Origin: Actinomycetota bacterium
GTDB taxonomy: Bacteria; Actinomycetota; Actinomycetes; JACCUZ01
NCBI GenBank assembly: GCA_030841245.1
Contig: JAVEDG010000369.1
Coordinates: forward strand, 1-8,677
Direction: 5' to 3'
DNA length: 8,677 bases
Below are positions 1-5,623 of the stretch, piece after piece; the first letter of the stretch is position 1; every line of letters begins with the position of its first letter. The translations under genes and the position numbers were made by a program. The notes under the pieces are model-generated. The model was not told the DNA's origin. It worked only from the letters and a program-made list of their open reading frames with translations, and ran no database searches.

Positions 1-117
1 GTCACCCGAGCTCTTGCCGTCCTTCGTGCGGAAGTAGGCGCTGGCCGTGAGCGGCTCCAGCGCGATGGCAGGAATGGATGCGAGTACGGCCACGCGGGCT
101 AGGGTTCGGTTGTCCAT
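1..117 (-). CDS. N-terminus of a predicted exported protein, cut by the window edge
   Basis: Reading the minus strand from an ATG at 117 gives 39 uninterrupted codons to the window edge. The peptide starts MDNRTLARVAVLASIPAIAL and continues through TASAYFRTKDG. It has the layout of a Sec signal peptide: a short start with two arginines, a hydrophobic stretch at about residues 6-20, and a likely signal peptidase site after the A-S-A motif near residue 27. An in-frame GTG at 126 is another possible start, and neither start has a strong ribosome binding site. The gene would be transcribed away from the histidine kinase at 227, so the two would share the 118-226 intergenic space. The function cannot be told from 39 residues, and a chance reading frame is not excluded. 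Confidence 0.42.
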   Translation of the reverse strand, partial: MDNRTLARVAVLASIPAIALEPLTASAYFRTKDGKSSGD

Positions 118-136
118 GTCGCTCACGCTGGCGCAG

Positions 137-150
137 CGAGCACGTGCTCG
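137..150. repeat. 14-bp perfect palindrome upstream of the kinase gene
   Basis: The sequence CGAGCACGTGCTCG is a perfect palindrome lying between the leftward exported-protein gene and the rightward histidine kinase gene. It contains a CACGTG core. It could be an operator for a dimeric regulator acting on either gene. No -35/-10 pair is convincing around it, so the role is inference only. Confidence 0.35.
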
Positions 151-170
151 GCATCAACGCACGGGTGGAT

Positions 171-197
171 CTGCTCAACCTTGAGGTTGATCCGCAG
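171..197. promoter_or_regulatory. Inverted repeat TCAACCT-TG-AGGTTGA, possible operator
   Basis: At 175-190 two perfect 7-bp arms, TCAACCT and AGGTTGA, flank a 2-bp centre. Outer CTGC (171-174) and GCAG (194-197) can add a further short stem across a small bulge. The site ends 36 bp before the kinase ATG at 227. The CTCAACC/GGTTGA arms resemble the short-spaced dyads recognised by some MerR-family regulators. That resemblance is from memory, and no MerR gene is in the window. It could equally be a leader hairpin. Confidence 0.38.
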
Positions 198-226
198 CGC
201 AGCGTCGAGCCGCTAACTTCGAGACC

Positions 227-1318
227 ATGAGTGTGGGGACCCGGCTGCGACTGATCGGCTTCCCGCTGGCGATCGTCGGGTTCGGTCTCGTTGAGACATT
301 CGCCCAGCCCATTCGGCCCGTCACGGCGTCAGCCGTCATGAGTGTGCTCGCTCCGCTGCCGTTGCTGGGCCGCTACCGCTGGCCCGCGCTAGCGGCGGTG
401 TCCGCGGTCTCGATGGTGGTGGTCTCGGCGCTGCTCGGTGTCGACCTGTCGCAGCCGATCGCCCCCGTCGTCACGTTGGGGCTGTCCGCCTATGGACTCG
501 GGGCCCGACTGCCGCTGCGGCGCGCCGTGCTCGGTGGCCTCGCACTCGTCGTGCTAGTGACCTTGAGCGAGCTGGTTGAGGTGGGGATCAAGGGGTCTGA
601 CCCCATCTTCGGGGCGGTGCTCACGTTCGGGGCACTGTCGATGGGGCGCGTGCTGCAGACCAGGTTCCAGGCGCTGCAGGCCGCGGCGGAGGCCGCTGGT
701 GAGATCGCTGTCGCACAGGAGCGCAGCCGGATCGCTCGCGAGCTGCATGACCTCATCGCGCACTCGCTGTCCGTCATGGTGGTGCAGGCCAGCGCCGCCG
801 AGCGGGTGCTGCGCAGCGACCCCGATCGAGCCGAGCAGGCGGTGCGCGAGGTGCAGACCGCGGGCCGCAACGCGTTGTCGGAGACGGCCCGGCTGCTCGA
901 CCTGCTGCGCGAGGGGCCGTCCGACGCGCTGCCGCAGCCAGGGCTCGCCGACCTCGGGCGCATCGCCAGGTCCCTGCCTGGCCTGGACGTCGAGCTCGTC
1001 GTCGCGGACCAGCTGCCGCCGCTGCCCCCGGGTGCGGAGGTGAGCGTGTGCCGGATCGCGCAGGAGGCGTTGACGAACGTGCTGAAGCACTCGGCGAGCC
1101 GCCGCGCGCGCGTGACGCTCAAGTCGACTGAGCATGCGGTGGAGCTGCGCGTCGACGATCCGGGGCCGTCCACCCGCTCAGCGCCGCTGCCGGGCGGGCA
1201 CGGAGTGCTCGGGATGCGGGAACGCGTGGGTGTGTTCGGTGGGTCGCTGCACGCTGGCCCCGAGGCGAACGGCGGCTGGCAGGTCCGGGCTGCGTTCCCT
1301 GTGGAGTCGACGTCGTGA
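227..1318 (+). CDS. Sensor histidine kinase of the NarL/DesK (HisKA_3) type
   Basis: A 363-residue membrane kinase that should autophosphorylate on histidine and pass the phosphate to the regulator encoded next. Residues 1-140 hold about five to six hydrophobic membrane segments with almost no extracytoplasmic loop, so it probably senses a membrane or intramembrane signal. A short linker (about 142-165) leads to the dimerisation helix with ERSRIARELHDLIAHSLS, where His174 is the phosphoacceptor. The ATPase domain shows an N box (QEALTNVLKHS, Asn284), a G1 box (VDDPGP, 309-314) and a G2 box (GGHGVLGMRERVG, 323-335), so it looks catalytically intact. Its TGA lies within the GTGA overlap with the response regulator, which implies translational coupling. 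The ATG at 227 has only a weak ribosome binding site. The signal is unknown. Confidence 0.93.
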   Translation: MSVGTRLRLIGFPLAIVGFGLVETFAQPIRPVTASAVMSVLAPLPLLGRYRWPALAAVSAVSMVVVSALLGVDLSQPIAPVVTLGLSAYGLGARLPLRRAVLGGLALVVLVTLSELVEVGIKGSDPIFGAVLTFGALSMGRVLQTRFQALQAAAEAAGEIAVAQERSRIARELHDLIAHSLSVMVVQASAAERVLRSDPDRAEQAVREVQTAGRNALSETARLLDLLREGPSDALPQPGLADLGRIARSLPGLDVELVVADQLPPLPPGAEVSVCRIAQEALTNVLKHSASRRARVTLKSTEHAVELRVDDPGPSTRSAPLPGGHGVLGMRERVGVFGGSLHAGPEANGGWQVRAAFPVESTS

Positions 1319-1971
1319 TCAGCGTCCTCCTAGCGGATGACCAAGAACTCATCCGGTCCGGTCTGCGCACCGTGCTCGAAACCGACGGCGGCTTCACCGT
1401 GCTGGGCGAGGCGGCGAACGGCCAGACCGCAGTGGAGCAGGTCGACGTACTCGCACCCGACGTCGCCCTCGTCGACATCCGCATGCCTGAGCTCGACGGC
1501 ATCGAGGCGACCCGGCAGATCGCTCTCCGCGCACCCGGCACGCGGGTGCTGATCCTCACGACGTATGACCTGGATGAGTACGTGTACGCCGCGCTCACCG
1601 CAGGCGCGTCGGGGTTCATGCTCAAGTCGGCGCCGACCGCGCAACTGGTTCAGGGCATCCGCGTCGTGGCCGAGGGAGCGGCGCTGCTCGCGCCGTCGCT
1701 GACCATGCGCCTGGTGGAGCGCTACCTCGCCTCCCCGGCACCGGGTGCGGACGGGCATCCGGCGCTGCGCGGACTGACCGAGCGGGAGCGCGAGGTCCTC
1801 GTGCTGGTGGCCCGGGGCCGGAGCAACAGCGAGATCGCCGCTGAGCTGTTCGTGTCCGAGGCCACGGTCAAGACGCACGTGAACCACCTGCTCGCCAAGC
1901 TTGCCCTGCGCGACCGGGTGCAGGCCGTGGTGCTCGCCTATGAGTGCGGCTTGGTCCGTCCCGGGCGGTGA
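1315..1971 (+). CDS. Response regulator, NarL/LuxR family
   Basis: A 218-residue cytoplasmic transcription factor paired with the kinase before it. The receiver domain (about 1-118) has the acidic pair Asp8-Asp9, the phosphoacceptor Asp54 in ALVDIRMPELDG, Thr82-Thr83 in LILTTYD and Lys104 in GFMLKSA, so every phosphorylation residue is present. A linker of about 30 residues precedes the LuxR-type DNA-binding domain, which begins LTEREREVL at 154 and has the recognition region SNSEIAAELFVSEATVKTHV at about 170-189. The GTG start at 1315 overlaps the kinase stop by 4 bp. A terminator-like hairpin follows within 20 bp, so the operon probably has two genes. Targets are unknown; a dyad-rich region and the RTX gene lie immediately downstream. 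Confidence 0.95.
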   Translation: MISVLLADDQELIRSGLRTVLETDGGFTVLGEAANGQTAVEQVDVLAPDVALVDIRMPELDGIEATRQIALRAPGTRVLILTTYDLDEYVYAALTAGASGFMLKSAPTAQLVQGIRVVAEGAALLAPSLTMRLVERYLASPAPGADGHPALRGLTEREREVLVLVARGRSNSEIAAELFVSEATVKTHVNHLLAKLALRDRVQAVVLAYECGLVRPGR

Positions 1972-1989
1972 ACCGATCTCCGAGGGGGT

Positions 1990-2023
1990 CTGACGCATCC
2001 CCGGCCAGCGGGGCAATCGTCAG
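1990..2023 (+). terminator. Bipartite hairpin after the two-component operon
   Basis: An outer stem CTGACG (1990-1995) with CGTCAG (2018-2023) encloses an inner stem CCCCG (1999-2003) with CGGGG (2009-2013). The hairpin starts 18 bp after the response regulator stop. There is no T tract, which is common in high-GC actinobacterial terminators. The position supports a terminator role; the structure is inferred from base pairing alone. Confidence 0.5.
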
Positions 2024-2099
2024 CGCGCGTCAGGTCCGCCATCGTCGCGGCGCTCGATCGGCTCCTGCGAGGTAAGCGATGAAGGCCTCCCGCGCGAGC

Positions 2100-2155
2100 G
2101 CGGACACCGTGGTCTCCCTATGCCGGGCCCGGCATAGCGACACAACGGTGTGCGC
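2100..2155. repeat. 56-bp dyad centred on a perfect 20-bp palindrome
   Basis: The core at 2118-2137, CTATGCCGGG followed by CCCGGCATAG, is perfectly self-complementary. On the same axis (between 2127 and 2128), ACACCGT (2104-2110) pairs with ACGGTGT (2145-2151), and GCG (2100-2102) pairs with CGC (2153-2155) across one mismatch. The two 7-bp spacers between core and outer arms are equal in length and 4 of their 7 positions also match. It could be a double operator, a recombination or attachment site, or the base of a cruciform. No protein is assigned to it. Confidence 0.72.
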
Positions 2156-2181
2156 AGAGCTGGGGTTGACGCCAGTGACGA

Positions 2182-2203
2182 GGTGTCTCCTTGCCGAGAC
2201 ACC
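2182..2203. repeat. Hairpin with perfect 8-bp arms
   Basis: GGTGTCTC (2182-2189) and GAGACACC (2196-2203) are exact reverse complements around a 6-nt loop. The site is 26 bp to the right of the 56-bp dyad. No T tract follows, so a terminator role is not favoured. An operator or an RNA structure is possible. Confidence 0.55.
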
Positions 2204-2308
2204 GGGCGTGCTGCTGTTCGGTCACCGGCCGAGCTTCCGTCACTGTCAGTGCCGCTGCAGGAGCCGAGCGTCAATTTGCCTGAATCAGGTGAACGGGCGT
2301 GGACCTCT

Positions 2309-2384
2309 CCGCGTCACCTAGATAACCCGCGTCACCAGGCGCAGTCAAAGAACTGCCCGCGTCACACAAAAGGCCCGCATCACA
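2309..2384. repeat. Four iteron-like direct repeats CCGCGTCAC upstream of the RTX gene
   Basis: Copies start at 2309 (CCGCGTCACC), 2327 (CCGCGTCACC), 2357 (CCGCGTCACA) and 2375 (CCGCATCACA). The start-to-start spacing is 18, 30 and 18 bp, so the array is two pairs. The gap between the pairs is filled by a small hairpin, GCAGT (2341-2345) with ACTGC (2352-2356). The last copy ends 31 bp before the RTX start codon. The likely role is a cluster of binding sites for a transcription factor controlling the RTX gene; this is inference from position and spacing. Confidence 0.6.
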
Positions 2385-2415
2385 CCAACGGCATTGACAC
2401 TCCAAGGCGGCCGGC

Positions 2416-3663
2416 ATGCGCGCACGCATCGTTCTCACCCTCGTCTCGGTCCTGGGGGCGCTCACCTGGGCCACCCCCGCGGACGCGGCGACAGCCACGT
2501 GCGACGGCCGGACGGCCACGATCGTCGGCACAGCGAACAGCGAGGTCATCGACGGCACGTCCGGTGACGACGTGATCGTCGGCGGCGGAGGAAACGACGC
2601 CGTCAACGGCCGTGGCGGAAACGACCACATCTGTGGCGGGTACGGCGCGGACCGGCTCTCCGGTGGCCTTGGCGCCGACCGCCTGTTCGGTGGCCCGGAC
2701 CAGATCGCTGTGACGGACGAGGGAACGGAACGCATCGGTGACCAGCTCCGCGGCGGCGGCGGGAACGACCGTCTGGTGCCAGGACGAGACACCCGCGCGG
2801 CAGACGACGTGAGCCACGACGTGATCGCCTGGGACAACTCGCCCCACAGCGTGCACATCGACATCGCGGCGGGCTCCGCTACCGGTGACGGGCATGACTC
2901 ATTCGTCGGCCGCCCGGTCTGGGTGGTCGGGTCGCCGTACGCCGATGTGATCGACGGCGGCAACCGTCGCGACCTGATCAACGCCGGGCCCGGGTCGGAC
3001 CTGGTCCGCGCCTACGGCGGCGGCGACCGCGTCATCGTCGACCTCGGCCGCGGTGTGAGCGGTGGCCGCGACGTGGTCTGGGGTGGTCCCGGCGACGACC
3101 AGCTCTCGTCCGGACCGGGTGAGGACACCGTGCACGGCGGAGCGGGCAACGACATCATCGACGACATGGGCCGCAGCGCAGACCGGTTCTACGGCGGGGA
3201 CGGCGCCGACCTGCTCATCGACGAGCTCGTCGACAACGGGACGCAGCAGGTCCTCTCTGGAGGTGCGGGCAAGGACCAGATCACGCTGTTCAGCAACTAC
3301 GTGAACCCGACGGCCGGGCCGGCCACCGGCACGTGGGACATGACCAGCGGGGTGCTCGAGTTCGACGTCGACCAGCCCTTCATGGTCAAAGCATCCGGCT
3401 TCGAGGCCGCCAACCTGTCGACGTTCGGCGGGACCTGGGACGTGACCGGGACGAGCGGCGCGGACAGCGTCAACGTGGGCAGCACCGCAGGCGGGACGTT
3501 CCGCGGGCTCGAAGGAAACGACAGCTTCCTCGGCTCCGCGTTCGACGACGTCTTCCGTGGCGGGCCGGGCACCGACCACTCGCTGGGAATGGGCGCTGGA
3601 ACGGACACCTGCGACCATGTCGAGATCTTCGACGCGGAGGACTGCGAGACGATCACGCCCTGA
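2416..3663 (+). CDS. Exported RTX-like calcium-binding repeat protein
   Basis: A 415-residue protein with a Sec signal peptide (residues 1-24, ending PADA before ATATCDG). The mature part consists largely of glycine- and aspartate-rich nonapeptide repeats of the GGxGxDxL type, which bind calcium and fold as a parallel beta roll. Repeat clusters lie at about 45-93, 113-120, 175-200, 223-250, 259-290 and 364-388, with non-repeat spacers at about 130-170 and 291-360. Only four cysteines occur (29, 73, 399, 410), near the two ends, so disulfides could staple the roll. There is no enzyme domain, LPxTG sorting motif or transmembrane anchor. The ATG at 2416 follows AAGG at 2404-2407 with 8-bp spacing. 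Length and architecture match actinobacterial proteins annotated as calcium-binding proteins. The biological role is unknown; surface or matrix binding is a guess. Confidence 0.88.
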   Translation: MRARIVLTLVSVLGALTWATPADAATATCDGRTATIVGTANSEVIDGTSGDDVIVGGGGNDAVNGRGGNDHICGGYGADRLSGGLGADRLFGGPDQIAVTDEGTERIGDQLRGGGGNDRLVPGRDTRAADDVSHDVIAWDNSPHSVHIDIAAGSATGDGHDSFVGRPVWVVGSPYADVIDGGNRRDLINAGPGSDLVRAYGGGDRVIVDLGRGVSGGRDVVWGGPGDDQLSSGPGEDTVHGGAGNDIIDDMGRSADRFYGGDGADLLIDELVDNGTQQVLSGGAGKDQITLFSNYVNPTAGPATGTWDMTSGVLEFDVDQPFMVKASGFEAANLSTFGGTWDVTGTSGADSVNVGSTAGGTFRGLEGNDSFLGSAFDDVFRGGPGTDHSLGMGAGTDTCDHVEIFDAEDCETITP

Positions 3664-3763
3664 CGTCCTGAGCCACGGATCGCCTCCGGTCTCGGCAGGA
3701 ACCGACCCGGAGAAGCTGCGCCCTGGTGTAAACCTCAGGCAGGCCCTGCTGCGTGTGAGGGAC

Positions 3764-4321
3764 ATGGTGAGCTTGTCGCGACCCGGGACGTCGGCCGCCT
3801 TGGCGATGTCGGCGGCCGAGGGGGACTCCGTCGCGCACCTCGGACGCGTCGAGACGTTCTACCGGCGGGAGCTCCCGGGCCTGGTGGCGTTCGCCCGGGT
3901 GCTGTCCGGGTCCGCCGCCGCCGACGACATCGCGCAGGAGGCGATGCTCACGACGTACCGGCACTGGGACGACGTCGTGCGGATGGACGTCCCGGCCGCC
4001 TGGGTGCGTCGGGTCTGCGCGAACCGGGCCGTGTCGGTGCTGCGACGTCGGGCCGTCGAGGCCCGCGCCATGCTGCGCCACGGTGCACCCCGCGAGGCGG
4101 TCGAGCCGATCGAGGAGGAGCACGAACGGTTCTGGGCGGAGGTACGGCGGCTCCCGCGGCGACAGGCCCAGGTCATCTCGCTGCACTACATGTACGACCT
4201 CGGAGTCGCTGAGATCGTGACGACCCTCGGCTGCACCGAAGGCACCGTCAAGGTGCACCTGTCGCGGGGCCGGACCGCGCTGGGCGCCCGGTTGGGTCGC
4301 GCCGAGGAGGAGGGCCGATGA
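3764..4321 (+). CDS. ECF RNA polymerase sigma factor, SigE-type
   Basis: A sigma-70 family protein of about 185 residues that directs RNA polymerase to a dedicated promoter set. Region 2 spans about 32-98, with FYRRELPGLVAFARVLSG, the DDIAQEAML motif and AAWVRRVCANRAVSVLRRR. Region 4 spans about 124-176, with LPRRQAQVISLHYMYDLGVAEI and the helix-turn-helix CTEGTVKVHLSRGRTAL. Region 3 is absent, as expected for the ECF group. The frame is open upstream to 3557, but that part overlaps the RTX gene. The ATG at 3764 is preferred, although GAGGG at 3757-3761 is better spaced for the adjacent GTG at 3767; ATG 3806 is a third option. The stop overlaps the next ATG (ATGA), so the two genes are probably co-translated and functionally paired, as with a sigma factor and its regulator. 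Confidence 0.92.
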   Translation: MVSLSRPGTSAALAMSAAEGDSVAHLGRVETFYRRELPGLVAFARVLSGSAAADDIAQEAMLTTYRHWDDVVRMDVPAAWVRRVCANRAVSVLRRRAVEARAMLRHGAPREAVEPIEEEHERFWAEVRRLPRRQAQVISLHYMYDLGVAEIVTTLGCTEGTVKVHLSRGRTALGARLGRAEEEGR

Positions 4322-5129
4322 GCATCGACGACCTAGCGCGCGAGGCAGCGACCGACGCGCGGCGTACGACGGCCGCCAAGGTCGTCCCGGACGAGATGCT
4401 GCTGGCCCTGCACCGCACCGACCGGCAGCGCCGGCGCCTGGCCACAGGCGCCGCGATCGCCACCGTCGCGGTGCTCGTCGCGATCGCCGGCATCGCCTTC
4501 ACCGACAAGGCGCAAACGCCGACGACCAGGCGGACTCCGACCACCGCCACCGGGCACGGACCCTGCGCCGACCCGGCGATCACCTGCTTGGGTTCGCACC
4601 GCTACCGCATCGCGCTGCGCGTGCCGGTCACCGTCACGGTGCCCCACAATTTCCAGACCAGCTTCAACATCAACAGCCGGCGCGAGCTGGAGACCTATCG
4701 GAGCGACCTCGGAAACACGGGGGGCGGGTCGGCGTCTCGGTCGTGGAGCGCGCGGTGCCGGTGCGGTACGACAACTCCTGGGCCAGAGACCGCACGGCGG
4801 GGACGACGGCCCACTCGATGGCGGTGTGGCTGCGCGGGCGGCCGTTCCTGCGGAACGCCACCCTGACCCGGACCACGGTCGACGGCCGACCCGCGTGGCG
4901 GGTGTCGGCACAACTGCTGCCCGCGACCAAGGCCGGACTGGACAACGTGGCTCCGACGTTCAAGGGGCGTTCCGGCACCGAGGGCTACAACCGCGCCCTC
5001 ACCGGCGACTACACCCTGGTGCAGCTGCCGCACGCCGGGGTGACCGTCATATGGTCCTGGGCGTTCGAGCACAGCCGCGCTCGCCTGGCCGGCAACCAGG
5101 CCTACATCGACGGGCTGTCGTTCGGCTGA
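4318..5129 (+). pseudogene. One-pass membrane partner of the sigma factor (anti-sigma-like), apparent -1 frameshift
   Basis: The first frame runs from ATG 4318 and, unshifted, ends at 4866. Sensible coding continues in the -1 frame from about 4725 to the TGA at 5129. Joining the two at the G-run 4719-4724 gives about 270 residues. These are a cytoplasmic N-terminus (1-40), one membrane helix (about 42-61, GAAIATVAVLVAIAGIAF), a Thr/Pro-rich linker, a CADPAITC pair of cysteines at 83 and 90, and an extracytoplasmic domain. In the -1 frame that domain includes VGVSVVERAVPVRYDNSW and ends NQAYIDGLSFG. The ATGA overlap with the sigma gene and the one-pass topology suggest a membrane anti-sigma factor or signal receptor. 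No HxxxCxxC zinc motif is seen. After the G-run the first frame becomes Arg/Cys/Pro-rich, as expected of an out-of-frame reading. The cause may be a sequencing error, a real mutation or programmed frameshifting. GTG 4743 could in principle start the second part alone. Confidence 0.7.
4719..4725 (+). other. Frameshift site: slippery-like heptamer G GGG GGC
   Basis: In the incoming frame the codons read ACG GGG GGC, so positions 4719-4725 match the X XXY YYZ pattern of -1 slippery sites. A -1 slip continues as CGG GTC GGC, exactly the frame that carries the rest of the domain. A GGAG at 4700-4703 lies 15 nt upstream, slightly farther than the Shine-Dalgarno stimulator of dnaX. No clear stimulatory stem was found downstream. 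A simple one-base loss in a homopolymer explains the data equally well or better. Confidence 0.6.
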
Positions 5130-5136
5130 GCCGAGG

Positions 5137-5170
5137 CACCCGCGCTCGAGTGGAGGGCCGAGCGCGGGTG
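5137..5170 (+). terminator. Strong hairpin terminating the sigma factor operon
   Basis: CACCCGCGCTC (5137-5147) is the exact reverse complement of GAGCGCGGGTG (5160-5170), and G5148-C5159 adds a twelfth pair, leaving a 10-nt loop. The hairpin begins 8 bp after the TGA at 5129. The stem is very GC rich and no T tract follows, as is usual in actinobacteria. It should end transcription of the sigma factor operon and insulate the next gene. Confidence 0.72.
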
Positions 5171-5223
5171 GCACGGTTGTCGTGGTCGGGTGTAACGGGC
5201 CCCAGCCGGGACAGGCTGTGGAG

Positions 5224-5580
5224 GTGGCGTCGTACTCGGTGAACCCTGCGGCAGTGGAGCGTGCCCGCGCACTCATCGAGGGACGGCAGTACGTCCTCGA
5301 CAGCGACTGGGGACAGTCGCAGCCCGGGACCGACCAGCAGAACGGCTATCTCGAGTCGCACTCCTGGGACGACTACGCCGCGTGGCACCTCGGTCTCACG
5401 GATGGGGCCACCGACGAGACGAAGGCGAGGTACGCATTCGTCTACGGCGACTTCCGACGGGTTCATCGCACCGGGCTCATCGCCTGCATCTACCGCGCGA
5501 GTGAGTGGCGGCACAAGGACGTCGAGCTTGCCGCGCACGACCTGCTGCAGCTGCTGGACCGTACGTCGGGGCAGGGGTGA
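5224..5580 (+). CDS. Small conserved-looking soluble protein of unknown function
   Basis: A protein of about 118 residues with no signal peptide or membrane segment and no cofactor motif that I recognise. It begins MASYSVNPAAVERARALI. Notable features are the acidic and aromatic stretch RQYVLDSDWG (21-30), the region around ESHSWDDYAAWHLGLT (44-59), KARYAFVYGDFRRVHRTG (67-84) and a C-terminal helix around EWRHKDVELAAHDLLQLLD (94-112). Regular amphipathic structure, balanced composition and host-like codon use support a real gene. It resembles small uncharacterised proteins I recall from other actinobacteria, but I cannot name a family. GTG 5224 is chosen because GGGACAGG (5208-5215) lies 8 bp upstream; the frame is open to GTG 5182, and GTG 5218 and 5239 are alternatives. 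It follows a strong terminator, so it probably has its own promoter in 5171-5223. Confidence 0.8.
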   Translation: MASYSVNPAAVERARALIEGRQYVLDSDWGQSQPGTDQQNGYLESHSWDDYAAWHLGLTDGATDETKARYAFVYGDFRRVHRTGLIACIYRASEWRHKDVELAAHDLLQLLDRTSGQG

Positions 5581-5595
5581 CCGCGTCCTGCATGC

Positions 5596-5616
5596 CTGTC
5601 GGTGTCGGCCCGACAG
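5596..5616. terminator. Hairpin between convergent genes, possible two-way terminator
   Basis: CTGTCGG (5596-5602) and CCGACAG (5610-5616) are exact reverse complements around a 7-nt loop. The hairpin sits in the 43-bp gap between the small protein gene, which ends at 5580, and the aldo/keto reductase, which ends at 5624. A 10-bp palindrome, GCACTAGTGC (5621-5630), immediately follows and contains the reductase stop codon. The position fits a shared terminator; no T tract is present. Confidence 0.5.
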
Positions 5617-5623
5617 TCGGGCA

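Larger units (their letters stand above)
1972..2415. other. Non-coding, symmetry-rich region of 444 bp
   Basis: No convincing gene was found on either strand between the response regulator and the RTX gene. Short open frames here have atypical amino acid content and no ribosome binding site. The region holds a terminator-like hairpin (1990-2023), a 56-bp dyad (2100-2155), a hairpin with perfect 8-bp arms (2182-2203), odd-centred palindromes CACTG-T-CAGTG (2241-2251) and CCTGA-A-TCAGG (2279-2289), and four CCGCGTCAC-like direct repeats (2309-2384). The promoter of the RTX gene must lie here or near its right end, but no -35/-10 pair is clear. Confidence 0.6.

Noticed and set aside
120..229. 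Plus-strand frame ending in TGA that overlaps the kinase ATG (ATGA), containing VLGINARVDLLNLEVD
   Set aside because: It has no good start or ribosome binding site, the upstream part is Arg/Cys-rich as in non-coding frames, and it overlaps the minus-strand exported-protein start. It may be a remnant of a gene end, but the evidence is too thin.
1119..1625. Long open frames antisense to the kinase, regulator and RTX genes
   Set aside because: They are typical mirror frames of GC-rich coding DNA, with Arg/Ser/Pro/Ala-rich translations and no domains.
2030..2256. Minus-strand open frame with a tail TTVSALAREAFIAYLAG that looks a little like a ribbon-helix-helix antitoxin end
   Set aside because: There is no ATG and no ribosome binding site, it runs through the 56-bp dyad, and the plus strand gives nearly the same peptide (DTVVSLCRARH) because of the palindrome. 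A decayed gene is possible but not supported.
2309..2384. Short CRISPR array
   Set aside because: Units are about 10 bp, spacings are 18 and 30 bp with related rather than unique filler, and no cas genes are present.
2394..2400. TTGACAC as a -35 box of the RTX gene
   Set aside because: It is only 22 bp from the start codon, leaving no room for a -10 element and a ribosome binding site on the same transcript.
3698..3733. GGAACC (3698-3703) and TGTAAAC (3727-3733) as a self-regulated ECF promoter
   Set aside because: The first block resembles an ECF -35 element, but no matching CGTC-type -10 is found at the right distance.
3557..3763. N-terminal extension of the sigma factor of 69 residues
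   Set aside because: The extension overlaps the 3' end of the RTX gene, is Arg/Thr-rich as expected of a shadow frame, and ECF sigma factors of this group begin close to the FY..ELPGLVAFA segment.
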